DNA of 64,000 nucleotides from CBDANO01 sp965197665 (GCA_965197665.1 CBDANO010000005.1:1426001-1490000), one strand, 5' to 3'. Counted from the first letter of the stretch, positions 50,126-59,035 are shown. The notes: a model not told the origin generated them from the sequence alone. Numbers and translations: made by a program.

Positions 50126-51376
50126 ATGACGCAACAATTCACCTGCCCCTTCGACACCGCCGACCGGGTGCCGATGGAGGTCATCGCCAACCCGTACCCC
50201 ATCTATTCCGACATGCGGACTCAAGACCCGGTCCACTGGAACGAGCCCGTCGGGACTTGGGTCTTGACCCGCTACAGCGACGTTATCGAGACCTTGCGGG
50301 ACCGGCGCATGTCGGTGGACCGGATCTCCGCTTACTCCGACCGTATCCCGGAGCCGATGCAGGAGAAAATAGCCCCTATACTGCACATTTTCTCCGATAT
50401 GATGTTGTTATCGGACCCCCCGAAGCATACCAGGCTTCGCTCTCTAGCCAACAAAGCTTTTACGCCCCGCGTGGTGGATAACATGCGGTCCCACATCCAG
50501 GACATCGTCGACCAGTCCTTGGATGCCGTCGAGGGCGCGGGCCGGATGGACGTGATCAATGACTTGGCCTATCCGTTGCCGGTCCGGGTAATTTGCGAGA
50601 TGCTGGGAGTGGCGCCAGAGGACCAAGACCAATTCAAAGAGTGGACCGACCACCTAGCCATCTTCTTGGGGGACATTCGCCGCGCCGCCCAGCACGTCGA
50701 GGTCGCTCAGCGAAGCGCGCTGGATATGATCGAGTGCTTGAAGGAAATCATCAAGGAGTGCCGTCAGAACCCCAGAGACGACCTGATCAGCGCCCTGGTT
50801 GCTGCCGAAGAGCAGGGCGACACCTTCAGTCAGGATGAGCTTTACTCTATGTTCGTCCTGCTTCAGATCGGCGGCCACGAGACCACCACCAACCTGATCG
50901 GAAACGGCCTGCTGGCCCTGCTCCAAAACCCGGACCAGCTGCTGAAACTCAGGAACAATCCGGCCTTGCTGGAGACGGCCGTCGAGGAGTTACTGCGTTA
51001 CCACAGCCCAATTCAAGCCACCGCCCGCATCGCCACGGAAGACCTGGAAATCGGCGGGAAACCCATTTCCGCCGGGCAGTATATCTCTACATATCTAGCG
51101 GCGGCCAACCGCGATCCTGACCAGTTCCCCGATCCCGACCGCTTGGACATCACCAGGCAGGAAAACCGCCACTTGGCCTTCTCCTTTGGGCCCCATTTTT
51201 GCTTGGGGGCGGCCTTAGCGCGGCTGGAAGGACAGATCGCCATCGGCACCGTGCTGCGGCGCATGCCCCAGCTACGGCTCGAGCCTCCCCTGTCCGTAGA
51301 AGCCCCGTTGGAGGAGTTCCGCTGGCGGGACAACCCGGTCTTCCACGGCCTGGAATCCTTGCCCGTTGCTTTCTAA
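50126..51376 (+). CDS. cytochrome P450
   Basis: A 416-residue soluble bacterial P450. The I-helix oxygen-activation motif is QIGGHETTTN (249-254), the ExxR motif is EELLR (Glu288, Arg291), and the heme loop is FSFGPHFCLGAALARLE with Cys359 as iron ligand. Nothing suggests a membrane anchor. No ferredoxin or reductase gene is close. It lies 85 bp after the binding-protein gene and may share its transcript. The substrate is unknown; small P450s of this type hydroxylate terpenoids, steroids and aromatics. Confidence 0.95.
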   Translation: MTQQFTCPFDTADRVPMEVIANPYPIYSDMRTQDPVHWNEPVGTWVLTRYSDVIETLRDRRMSVDRISAYSDRIPEPMQEKIAPILHIFSDMMLLSDPPKHTRLRSLANKAFTPRVVDNMRSHIQDIVDQSLDAVEGAGRMDVINDLAYPLPVRVICEMLGVAPEDQDQFKEWTDHLAIFLGDIRRAAQHVEVAQRSALDMIECLKEIIKECRQNPRDDLISALVAAEEQGDTFSQDELYSMFVLLQIGGHETTTNLIGNGLLALLQNPDQLLKLRNNPALLETAVEELLRYHSPIQATARIATEDLEIGGKPISAGQYISTYLAAANRDPDQFPDPDRLDITRQENRHLAFSFGPHFCLGAALARLEGQIAIGTVLRRMPQLRLEPPLSVEAPLEEFRWRDNPVFHGLESLPVAF

Positions 51377-51384
51377 ACCCGCGG

Positions 51385-52938
51385 CTAGTCGGTCGCCGGC
51401 CTCCGGAACCGCTTGCCCAGCGCCACCAGGAACATGACGCTTTTGCCTTGGGCATGGGGCGAGAAGAAGCTGGTGACCGCGTCGTCATAGAAAGTAAGCC
51501 CGGTGGCCCCCAGCTTCTGAGCATAGGCGGCCAGATATGCCCGGCCCGCGGAGATGCTGGCTTCCAGTTGTGCGGCCCGGTAGCCCCGGTTACCCAAGCG
51601 CTCCAGGATCGGTCCCAACTCCGCCATGTAAAAGACGTTAACGCTGGCATCGGCGGGGAGGGCTTGGTTCAAGCCCAGATAGCCCGAATGCGGCCGGAAC
51701 TCCCCTTCCGTCAGCAACTCCAGGGTATGCTCTTCCCGGTAGTATGCGTAGGTACCCGAGGCCAAGCCGTCTACCGCGTTGACGATGAGGTACATGTCGT
51801 TCAAGAACCCACCGGACGACTCAGCGAAGTCAGCCCGGATAGGGCCGCTGGCCCGCTCCAGCACCGTGGACAATTGCTCGAAGGAAATGGACTCCTGAGC
51901 GAAGCTGCGGGTTGACCCCCGGCGTTTGATGACCGTGTCGATGGAGTCCCGCGGGGCTTCAGCCGCGCCATAAGGTCTCAAAGCAACGGCGGCGCCAACA
52001 GCCGCCGCCCTTCGTTGCGGGCCACGGCGGTCCCGCCAAGCCGCGGCCTCTTCGCCGGTGGCTAGTGAAGAGGCGTCGTGCATTTCCCTGATGGCGGGAA
52101 AGTCAATTTCATCCTCCGAGATAGGTTCGACGGTCAGCCCCAGCGGGCCGGCGGAGGGAGGAGGAACATCCTCCTCCGAGGACAGTCGGGGCCCATTCCC
52201 CAAAGCAATCAGCGCCACGGCAACCTCCCGGTTGGCGTCCAAGTCCAACAACCGGTTCACCGAGTCATCCACGAAGCCCAGGACCACACCGGCCGGCAGG
52301 TCATTGGCCGAGGACATGGCGAGTGTATTGGCCAGGATGGTGCCGCAGTCCCAGTAGGTATGACGGTACTCTCGGGCTTGATACTTGCAGGAGTTGCGCC
52401 AGAAGGTGTCGGTGCAAACAACTATGGCGGGAGCGTTCATCACGCTGGGGTCCCGGCCGGTAGCCTCCCTCAATACGGCCCGGTAATCACCCTTGCGCAA
52501 GGGTTTTAACGCCGTTTCCTTAGCGTCAAAGTGGTAGACTCCCGCTTCCAGCCCCGGAAGGCCGCCGCAGACGACGTACAACTCGATGTGAAACAAAGCG
52601 CCGGTACACGCCGCGGCCCGAAAGGCCATTTCGCCCCAGGGATATTTGATGGTCTTGGTGATTCCGGCGGAGTAATAGAGAATCTTGGTCAGCGCCGCTA
52701 GGTCGGGTACTTGGTCTGCCGTCGAGGGGGCAATGTTGGTGGATGCCGCGGAAAGGGCGGGCATTTCCGAGGGGCCGCTGTCATCAGGAAGCCGTACTGG
52801 TTCCGGGCCGTTGTAGATTTTGAACAAGAGGGGATTGTTCCTGGGGTCGTAGGAGTGCCAACGGTCCATCAGGGGCCCATCGGGGTGTTTCGTCCCGTTG
52901 TGGTAATGCCACGCCGCTTGAATATCCTGATTGTTCAC
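51385..52938 (-). CDS. tandem two-domain nitroreductase-fold protein (SagB/ThcOx-like)
   Basis: A 517-residue protein built of two nitroreductase-like (FMN) domains. The first, about residues 80-255, reads LTKILYYSAGITKTIK, AFRAAACTGALFHIELYVV and GLPAGVVLGFVDD. The second, about 330-517, has IDTVIKRRGSTRSFA, ISFEQLSTVLERASGP and ATGLTFYDDAVTSFFSPHAQGKSVMFLVALGKR, and ends there. Such duplicated SagB-like proteins are known as stand-alone genes. They resemble azoline dehydrogenases but the partner cyclodehydratase and precursor peptide are not seen here. It is convergent with the P450 gene, with 8 bp between stops. Confidence 0.85.
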   Translation of the reverse strand: MNNQDIQAAWHYHNGTKHPDGPLMDRWHSYDPRNNPLLFKIYNGPEPVRLPDDSGPSEMPALSAASTNIAPSTADQVPDLAALTKILYYSAGITKTIKYPWGEMAFRAAACTGALFHIELYVVCGGLPGLEAGVYHFDAKETALKPLRKGDYRAVLREATGRDPSVMNAPAIVVCTDTFWRNSCKYQAREYRHTYWDCGTILANTLAMSSANDLPAGVVLGFVDDSVNRLLDLDANREVAVALIALGNGPRLSSEEDVPPPSAGPLGLTVEPISEDEIDFPAIREMHDASSLATGEEAAAWRDRRGPQRRAAAVGAAVALRPYGAAEAPRDSIDTVIKRRGSTRSFAQESISFEQLSTVLERASGPIRADFAESSGGFLNDMYLIVNAVDGLASGTYAYYREEHTLELLTEGEFRPHSGYLGLNQALPADASVNVFYMAELGPILERLGNRGYRAAQLEASISAGRAYLAAYAQKLGATGLTFYDDAVTSFFSPHAQGKSVMFLVALGKRFRRPATD

Positions 52939-53236
52939 GAGCTCTCCGAAAAAGATGTTTGGGCCACAGTTTAGCGCACCCGTCTAGGTCTTATCGGCAA
53001 ATCCCATCACCAACGCCGCCTCCCTAACCCCGTGCGGCAGCTTCTTAATCTCCGGGTCCAACCACAACGCGCCGGTTGCCCCACCCCGGCAAATTGGGTG
53101 TGGGGCGTGATTCTCCCGTCGACGCCGGGCCGATAGCAACGCCAAGCAGCGCAGGTAGATAGAGTCCGGTTGGGGCTGCAGTATTCACCTGGGTCGCCGC
53201 CGCTCCAAGGGACTCCAGAGGCAACGTTTGGGCGGG

Positions 53237-53902
53237 TTAGGCCCCATGCCGCGGCGGGGCGCCGCCGGCCAGGAACTCTTCGTAGTCATACACGATGGCG
53301 GAAGCCACGGTGGCGGCTACGTCCGGCGCGTCCAACTCCTCGTTTACCCGGTTCTTGAGCTCCAGCCACCGGTACTCCAACTTCACCTGGGGATCAATGA
53401 GTCCTTCCGCCTCTATTACCTCGCCGGGTTTGAAGTTCAACTCGCAGGCTTGAAGGACGTTGGGGTTCTTGGGGTTCCACAGAGGGATGCCGAACTTTCG
53501 GGCGATGATGGGCCGGTGGCTGTATATCGAGCAAGCATCGTCCACCAGCGCCGGGCAAGGTATGTGGCGGCGTCCGGCAAGCCGGCCCAAAGTGTCCCGC
53601 ACTAGGCGGCTGTGGTCTTCGATGCTCTGGTTTTCATCCACCTCCGCCCCGGTCAACTCGGCAAGGTAGGCCAAGGCCTTCCGGCGCATCTCGGACCGCT
53701 CCCTTGGGCCGAGAGCTTTTACCGCCTTGGATATATAGGCGGCCTCGATGGCGCTGATGGAAAACAGTTGGGTACAGCAACTGCTACAGCCCTTTCGGCA
53801 CTGCATCCGTTCGATGAAGATGTTCCGGACCCTGTCAAACTCCCGCTCAACGTCGGCAAGCAACTCTTCATAGGTCCGGTAGATGCTTGAGAGTTCCGGC
53901 AT
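53237..53902 (-). CDS. YkgJ-family cysteine-cluster protein
   Basis: A 221-residue protein with an N-terminal cluster CRKGCSSCC (Cys35, 39, 42, 43), then a CPAL...DDACSIYSHRP region typical of YkgJ (zinc- or iron-binding). The usual third cysteine after RP (normally CR) is Ala here (RPIIARKFG). The function of the family is not settled; members accompany flagellar or oxidase genes, or stand alone. A long hairpin ends 12 bases upstream of the ATG, and no good ribosome site is seen. Confidence 0.82.
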   Translation of the reverse strand: MPELSSIYRTYEELLADVEREFDRVRNIFIERMQCRKGCSSCCTQLFSISAIEAAYISKAVKALGPRERSEMRRKALAYLAELTGAEVDENQSIEDHSRLVRDTLGRLAGRRHIPCPALVDDACSIYSHRPIIARKFGIPLWNPKNPNVLQACELNFKPGEVIEAEGLIDPQVKLEYRWLELKNRVNEELDAPDVAATVASAIVYDYEEFLAGGAPPRHGA

Positions 53903-53913
53903 GTTTTGGGTCC

Positions 53914-53935
53914 GGGCCCCAAAAATTTGGGGCCC
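53914..53935. terminator. 22-bp hairpin between two minus-strand genes
   Basis: GGGCCCCAAA and TTTGGGGCCC (10 bp) enclose AA. On the minus strand it sits between the D-acylase stop at 53960 and the YkgJ ATG at 53902, so it could end the first transcript or shield the second start. No T tract follows on the minus strand. Confidence 0.5.
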
Positions 53936-53959
53936 TTTCGCTCTTGGAATCGACAGCGG

Positions 53960-55804
53960 CTACCGGTTGACCATATCGTAGCTTCGGAGCAGCTTGCCCG
54001 GGGTTGCGCCGGTGCACACCGTCCCTTCGGTGAAGGTCACTTCTCCGTTGACTATGGTGTAGCGGATGCCCTTGGCCTTCTGGATAATGCGGCGCTCCCC
54101 GCCCGGGAAATCGTTGTCATAGACCGCGCTGTCATACTGCAAGCCCAACTTGTCCAGATCGTAGACGATGATGTCGGCCGCCATTCCCTCTCGCAACATG
54201 CCGCGGTCCGTAAACCCGGCGATCCAGGCCGGCAAGCCGCTTATCTTGTGGTGGGCCTTCTCCAGCGACATGGTTTCCCGGTCTCTGGCCCACATGGCCA
54301 ACATGTGCACCGGCCAAGTGCCCACGGTGAGATAGCGGACGTGAGCGCCGCCATCGGATACTGCCGGGTGGGTGTAGGGATGGTTCAGGATCTCCTTGAC
54401 CGCGGCGTCATCCGTACCCGTTGTGGGGTCGGTGGAGAACTCGGTCAACAGGTCTTCGTCCAAGGCCAAGTCCAGCATAGCGTCCATGGGGTGCTTGCCC
54501 GTGGCTTCAGCCAACTCCGCGATGTTCATGCCTTCATACTCGAGGTTGGAGTCCTTGCGGACCTCGACCACGCGCATTTTGGACCAGTTGGACGCCACGT
54601 CGGCGGCGACGCCCAGCCCGGACCAAGACCCCACGTCCTGCCGCATCCGGTCGCGCACGCCGGGAGTGTTCAGCTTGGCAATCCGCTCCTCCGGGGTACC
54701 CACGAAGGGATCGATCCAGTTGGGCATAGCATCGAAGCCATTGTATTCCGCCAACTCGAACACCGGGGACACGGGGACGCCGGAAGTTTGAGCAAACATC
54801 GTGGCCCCTTCGGCGCGGGCCCTCTCCAGGAAGGCCAACTGCTCTTTGTACCTTTCCGGGTCCTGCTCGCTGTAAGCCACGGCACCCCACTGGAGGGGCC
54901 TCCCCGAAGCCTTGCACATCTCGATGAGGAAGTTGTCCCGGCCCTCTCCTCGGACGTCGCCCTCCACCGGGTCGAATTGAAGGGCGCTGGCGCCGGCTTG
55001 CCCATTTGTACCCCCGATACCCGCGCCCCCTAGCAGGTCGACTTCTCCGGGAGGGAGCGGCCGTTCCGCTTGGCCCCTGGTCCAGCCGATGCTGCCTATG
55101 CCGAACTCGGCCATAGTCTCGGCCAAGGCCAGGTACTCGGCGTTGGAGGCTACCTGGCTGGGAATGAAGCGCCCGTCATCCGGCCGGTTGAGAAGGGTCT
55201 TCATTGAAGACCAGCCGAAAGCCCCCGCGCCCATAGCTTCGTGCAGGATGGCCTTCATTTGAGTGATTTCTTTTTCCGTGGCGTCGACCCTTTCCCTGGA
55301 GTCCTCCACCCCCAGGACATAGAGTCGCAAGGGATTGAAGGGCACCAACGCCCCCACGTTGACTCCCAAAGGCTTGCGGGACAGGCTGTCCATCCATTGG
55401 GGGAAAGTTTCCCAGTCCCAGGTCAAGCCAAGCTCCATGGTCCGCAGCGGAATGGCCTCGATCCTGGTCAGCAAGCGCATCGCGCCCTCTCTGTCCTCCG
55501 GCTTGCACGGCGCGAACCCGAACCCGCATTGGCCAATAGCTACGGAGGTAACCCCGTGCCAACCGGACATGGTGGCGTACGGGTCCCAATTGAGTTGGAG
55601 GTCGTAGTGGTTATGCAAGTCCACCGCGCCGGGAGCGACTATGCACCCAGTGGCGTCTATCTCCTCTTTGGCCGAACCGTGGATACGACCACTGATCATA
55701 GCGATCTTGCCATTTTTGATGGCTATGTCGCCCCGAAAAGCGGGGGTGCCTCCGGTGCCGTCGATAATCGTCCCGTTTCGAATGATCTTATCGAATTCCG
55801 GCAT
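53960..55804 (-). CDS. N-acyl-D-amino-acid deacylase family amidohydrolase
   Basis: A 614-residue binuclear metallohydrolase. The first motif is VDLHNHYDLQ (His64, His66); the GDxG/AHVRYL segment in SDGGAHVRYL has the likely Asp, and GMAADIIVYDLDKLG closes the C-terminal sandwich. The length and the wide central insertion fit the D-aminoacylase type that removes acyl groups from N-acyl-D-amino acids. It may also act on other amides. GGGAG is found five bases before the ATG. It resembles 59281-60852 only in general plan. Confidence 0.9.
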   Translation of the reverse strand: MPEFDKIIRNGTIIDGTGGTPAFRGDIAIKNGKIAMISGRIHGSAKEEIDATGCIVAPGAVDLHNHYDLQLNWDPYATMSGWHGVTSVAIGQCGFGFAPCKPEDREGAMRLLTRIEAIPLRTMELGLTWDWETFPQWMDSLSRKPLGVNVGALVPFNPLRLYVLGVEDSRERVDATEKEITQMKAILHEAMGAGAFGWSSMKTLLNRPDDGRFIPSQVASNAEYLALAETMAEFGIGSIGWTRGQAERPLPPGEVDLLGGAGIGGTNGQAGASALQFDPVEGDVRGEGRDNFLIEMCKASGRPLQWGAVAYSEQDPERYKEQLAFLERARAEGATMFAQTSGVPVSPVFELAEYNGFDAMPNWIDPFVGTPEERIAKLNTPGVRDRMRQDVGSWSGLGVAADVASNWSKMRVVEVRKDSNLEYEGMNIAELAEATGKHPMDAMLDLALDEDLLTEFSTDPTTGTDDAAVKEILNHPYTHPAVSDGGAHVRYLTVGTWPVHMLAMWARDRETMSLEKAHHKISGLPAWIAGFTDRGMLREGMAADIIVYDLDKLGLQYDSAVYDNDFPGGERRIIQKAKGIRYTIVNGEVTFTEGTVCTGATPGKLLRSYDMVNR

Positions 55805-55885
55805 GTTATCTCCCTCTCATGGCTGTTGAACATTGATTCCGGCTGCGGACATTGTATCAGGGCAATCCCCAAGGTCAAGTGCTTG

Positions 55886-56326
55886 CTACCGGTTATCCAA
55901 GGGCCGGTCTTGGGGCGAGGCGTACCCGGTCAAGCCCGCCTCAGATTGGAATCCCGAGGTCGCCCCTTTTACTCTGGATTGAACGGTTTCTGGCCCGTGG
56001 GCCGGGAAGATGAACAGCACCCTGGCCGGGGCGTCGGAGCGGTTGACGAAGCCGTGAGTGGCCCCGGCCGGGGCTAGCACCGAATCTCCGGGGCCTATGG
56101 TTGCTCTCTCCAGGCCAAGAATCGCGTCGAGGCTGCCTTCTAGAACGACCATCGCCTCCTCGGTGTTGGGGTGAATATGCGTGGGCAGGCGCGTACTTGG
56201 GGCGATGGTCACCTCCTTGATCTCCAGGGACTGTGTTCCCCGTTTCCCATCCACAACCTCCAGCATTTCATGACCGGGGGACGCGCTTTCCCCGCTGGTC
56301 ATGTCTCGCTTCCTGATGATTGGCAT
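55886..56326 (-). CDS. cupin-domain protein
   Basis: A 146-residue cupin. The first motif is LPTHIHPNTEEAMVVLEG (His-x-His and Glu), and the second AGATHGFVNRSDAPARVLFIF. The barrel is of the quercetinase/polyketide-cyclase-helper size. GGAGGG precedes the ATG. It lies 82 bp before the deacylase gene on the same strand and may be part of the same unit. No substrate can be assigned. Confidence 0.85.
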   Translation of the reverse strand: MPIIRKRDMTSGESASPGHEMLEVVDGKRGTQSLEIKEVTIAPSTRLPTHIHPNTEEAMVVLEGSLDAILGLERATIGPGDSVLAPAGATHGFVNRSDAPARVLFIFPAHGPETVQSRVKGATSGFQSEAGLTGYASPQDRPLDNR

Positions 56327-56849
56327 AGACCCTCCTATCGCCCGGCGTAGGAGCTTAACGGCGTTGGCCCAATCCCGCGTCCACTATAGCCGCTTGATTT
56401 GGCCGGTACCGGATAGCTAATCTCCCGGGCAGGTAATCTCATTGTAGTCCCATACGCCAGTCTCAACCGGCGCCTCGAATCACGAAAATAGCATTTACCG
56501 AGGGACCGCATAGTGGATTATAAGATGATACTCCCTGCCAAGGAAGGGCTATCGAAAGCGGGGACAATCGCATTATATATCGTTCCTAATGGAAGTTGTG
56601 GAGCAGCGCTCCGGTTACCCCCGAAGGATGAAACCTGCCTTTCCCACGGCGATGACAAGCGGGTGGGCCCGAAACCACAGACGGCAGGGCCTTTCCACTG
56701 TCTCCCTTAAAGGCAACGTTATTCGACGATGTTGCCCGCCTAAAAGGCGTCTTTCGACGCATCCTTGACCGGCAATGAGGCGGCGAGTACACTCCACGTC
56801 ACGAGAGTAAAGCACCGCAACCGGACCGCATAGTCAAAGGAGGTCAGAG
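56327..56849. other. intergenic region between divergent genes
   Basis: A gap of 523 bp between cupin and amidohydrolase genes. It contains GCGCTCCGGTTACCC (56606-56620), identical to 6518-6532, and a phrase CAGGGCCTTTCCACTGTCTC similar to the end of the MITE at 29054. Short open frames here have no support. Confidence 0.5.
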
Positions 56850-57968
56850 ATGGCGGGATATCGAGTTATTTCCTCCGACAACCACATAATGGAGCCGCCG
56901 GACCTGTGGGCCAAACGCATCGAGGCCAAGTACCGGGACCGCCGTCCTCAGTTGGTGACTATGGAGGGAGGGCAGGCCTGGGTCTGCGAGGGAAACGAAG
57001 GCAACAGCCCCGGACAAGGGTCCCAGCCCGGGGTCAGGTTCGAGAGCCAAGAGGAGTTGGCCCGAATAGACTTCTTCGAAAACGTTAGACCGGGCGGCTA
57101 CATTCCCGACGACCACATCAAAGACATGGATACCGACGGTATCGACGTTAGCATAATCTACCCTTCCGCCGGCCTTGTCATGTACGGGAGAGTCCCTGAC
57201 GGCGATTTGTTGAGTGCGGTGTTCCGGGCGTACAACGACTTCGTCGGCGAGTTTTGCCAGCCCTACCCGAAACGGTTGGGCGGTATCGCCATGATCAACG
57301 TGGACGACGTGCAGGTTGCGGTTAACGAGTTGCGGCGCTGCCGCGCCATGGGCTTCGTGGGCGGCATGATTACCGTCTATCCCCCGGAGGGCCGGAGGTA
57401 CGATTCCCCGGAATATGACCCCTTGTGGGCGACGGCCCAAGACTTGGAGATGCCCCTGAGCCTTCACGCCGCCACCAACCGGTGGGGTTCGGGTGAAGCA
57501 TTCCAACTCAAAGAAACCGCCAGGCTGGCCCATTTGTGCAACATGGACATGGGGGTCAGAATGTCCTTGGCCGACATGATTTACAGCGGGGTGTTCGAGC
57601 GCTATCCCAAGTTGCAGATCGGCGCCGTTGAACACGAGCTTTCGTGGGCCCCCCACTTTCTGGACCGGCTGGACTATAACTACTTGGAGCGGCCCGCGGG
57701 GTGGGAAGGGTACCGCTACAAAGAGAACATGCTGCCCAGCGACTACTTCCATCGCAACGTATTTCTAGGCTTCCAGGAAGACGCCCTGGGCATCCAGCTA
57801 CGCCACATCATCGGGGTAGACTCCCTTCAGTGGGGCTCGGACTACCCTCACCACGAGTCCACCTTCCCCAGAAGCCTGGAAATCCTGGAAGAGATCCTGG
57901 CCGACTGCACCGAGGAAGAAAAAGCAAAGATCGCCGGAGGGAACGCGGCCCGGGTATACCAGATGTAA
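56850..57968 (+). CDS. amidohydrolase family protein (amidohydrolase 2, ACMSD-like)
   Basis: A 372-residue TIM-barrel metallohydrolase. It opens VISSDNHIMEPPDLWAKR, as usual for this branch, with the barrel histidine in LSLHAATNRWG and the metal aspartate in WGSDYPHHESTFP. It should use one metal ion to decarboxylate or hydrolyse an aromatic, heterocyclic or amide substrate. AAGGAGGT ends just before the ATG. It is a distant relative of 6756-7973. It stands alone. Confidence 0.9.
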   Translation: MAGYRVISSDNHIMEPPDLWAKRIEAKYRDRRPQLVTMEGGQAWVCEGNEGNSPGQGSQPGVRFESQEELARIDFFENVRPGGYIPDDHIKDMDTDGIDVSIIYPSAGLVMYGRVPDGDLLSAVFRAYNDFVGEFCQPYPKRLGGIAMINVDDVQVAVNELRRCRAMGFVGGMITVYPPEGRRYDSPEYDPLWATAQDLEMPLSLHAATNRWGSGEAFQLKETARLAHLCNMDMGVRMSLADMIYSGVFERYPKLQIGAVEHELSWAPHFLDRLDYNYLERPAGWEGYRYKENMLPSDYFHRNVFLGFQEDALGIQLRHIIGVDSLQWGSDYPHHESTFPRSLEILEEILADCTEEEKAKIAGGNAARVYQM

Positions 57969-58328
57969 CGGGCTGCCAAGCGGCGGTTCCGGAGTAACCG
58001 GTAAGACCGGTAACTATGCTAGACCCAAGAGTGCAGACCGCTCGGGGAGTCATCCGGGAACCTTCCGCTGTCAACGCTTAGTATTCGACTGTGGGATTTC
58101 GACTACACTCGCTACTACGCAACCTTCCAAGTCGGGGGTAATGTTCAGACTTGAGGGGATGAACTCGGTTCCCGCCGAGTGTTTTGTATCTGATGGATCA
58201 TCCTCCAACAGTCGAAAAGCTCATAGATGTCCCTACACGTTACGACTTACGTCGAGGGACAAGTGCAGACACTAGCCAACAATGCTGAATACTGCGGGCT
58301 TAAGACCCGCAGAACCGGCGGAAGTGCT
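57969..58328. other. intergenic region, amidohydrolase to antitoxin
   Basis: A gap of 360 bp with one copy of the 48-bp dispersed repeat (58137-58183), whose hairpin ACTCGG/CCGAGT followed by GTTTTG (58163-58186) may also end the amidohydrolase transcript. No gene is seen. Confidence 0.5.
58137..58183 (-). repeat. dispersed ~48-bp repeat, copy D
   Basis: On the plus strand it runs from GGTAATGTTCAG to CCGCCGAGTGTT. It aligns with 17820-17867 over its length, and 17 bases (58165-58181) match 12072-12088 exactly in reverse complement. Confidence 0.7.
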
Positions 58329-58616
58329 CTATACAGTGATCCGTAGTTTCATCCCCAAGGCACGGGTGATTCGCATCACCGTGGCGAAGGAGGGGTTGCC
58401 AGCTTCAGACAGAGCCTTATAAAGGCCCTTCCGGGTGATTCCAATATCAAGGGCCAAGCGGCTCATGTTTTGGGCCCGCGCGATATCGTTCAGGGCTGCG
58501 CGAATCAAACTACCATCGCCCGGGTCCTCTTCGGCCGCTGCTTCGAGATAGAAACAGGCGTCCTCTTTGGTGCGCAGGCGGTCCGTCACATCCCATTTAG
58601 TAAATGTTTCAGCCAT
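58329..58616 (-). CDS. HigA-like antitoxin (addiction-module antidote protein)
   Basis: A 95-residue helix-turn-helix protein of the addiction-module antidote type. It has WDVTDRLRTKEDACFYLEAA, ALNDIARAQNMSRLALDIGITRKGLYKAL (HTH) and NPSFATVMRITRALGMKLRI. It should bind the toxin and repress the shared promoter. The reading frame is intact. It follows the toxin gene by 3 bp. Confidence 0.88.
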   Translation of the reverse strand: MAETFTKWDVTDRLRTKEDACFYLEAAAEEDPGDGSLIRAALNDIARAQNMSRLALDIGITRKGLYKALSEAGNPSFATVMRITRALGMKLRITV

Positions 58617-58619
58617 AGT

Positions 58620-58910
58620 CTACCTCTCTTTTGCTATCCGTTTGGCTCGTGCAATATCACGCTCTTGGCTATCCTTGTCACCGCCACAGAGGAGTACAAC
58701 AAGGGCCTCCCCTTCGCGGATGAAATACAAGCGGTACCCAGGCCCGTAGTGAATACGCATCTCGAATACTCCGTCGCCTACAGATTGAGCATCGCCGATG
58801 TGGCCCATCGAAACCCTTCTCAAGCGGGCATCTATCCTGGCGATTGCCCACCGGTCTCGTAAGCTGTCAACTCACCGCTTGAAGGTCCCGCTTTCGATTA
58901 TTTCTATCAT
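58620..58910 (-). pseudogene. RelE/HigB-type toxin with an in-frame TGA
   Basis: From ATG at 58910 the frame reads MIEIIESGTFKR then TGA (58872-58874), then continues without another stop through VDSLRDRWAIARIDARLRR, GDAQSVGDGVFEMRIHYGPG and LLCGGDKDSQERDIARAKRIA to 58620. The family has Trp at the TGA position (FxxWL/V), and TGG to TGA is a single change. The rest, including the ribosome-dependent RNase-type C-terminus, looks intact. A downstream in-frame ATG could yield only a 67-residue fragment. The antitoxin is intact. It is either a recent loss of toxicity or read-through. Confidence 0.85.
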
Positions 58911-58916
58911 GCCTTC

Positions 58917-58945
58917 ATTGTATACTGTAGTACCTATACTGTCAA
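58917..58945 (-). promoter_or_regulatory. toxin-antitoxin promoter with direct-repeat operator
   Basis: On the minus strand TTGACA (58945-58940) and TACAAT (58922-58917) are 17 bases apart. Two TATACTGT repeats (58921-58928 and 58935-58942, 14-base period) overlie the promoter, as expected for autoregulation by the antitoxin. The -10 ends only seven bases before the toxin ATG. Confidence 0.75.
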
Positions 58946-59035
58946 CGGGAGCGGTGAATAACGACACCTAGCGAAGGTAGAGAGCCCGTTGAGTTGACCA
59001 TCCAGAAATTGGATGTGGGCCTGCAGACTAGCAAT

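Noticed and set aside
51385..52938. Thiazole/oxazole-modified peptide (RiPP) cluster around the SagB-like gene
   Set aside because: No cyclodehydratase, YcaO or precursor peptide is adjacent; the neighbours are a P450 and a YkgJ protein.
58872..58874. Selenocysteine or Trp recoding of TGA in the toxin gene
   Set aside because: No SECIS-like hairpin is visible just downstream, the family has Trp and not Cys here, and TGA ends ordinary genes in this window.
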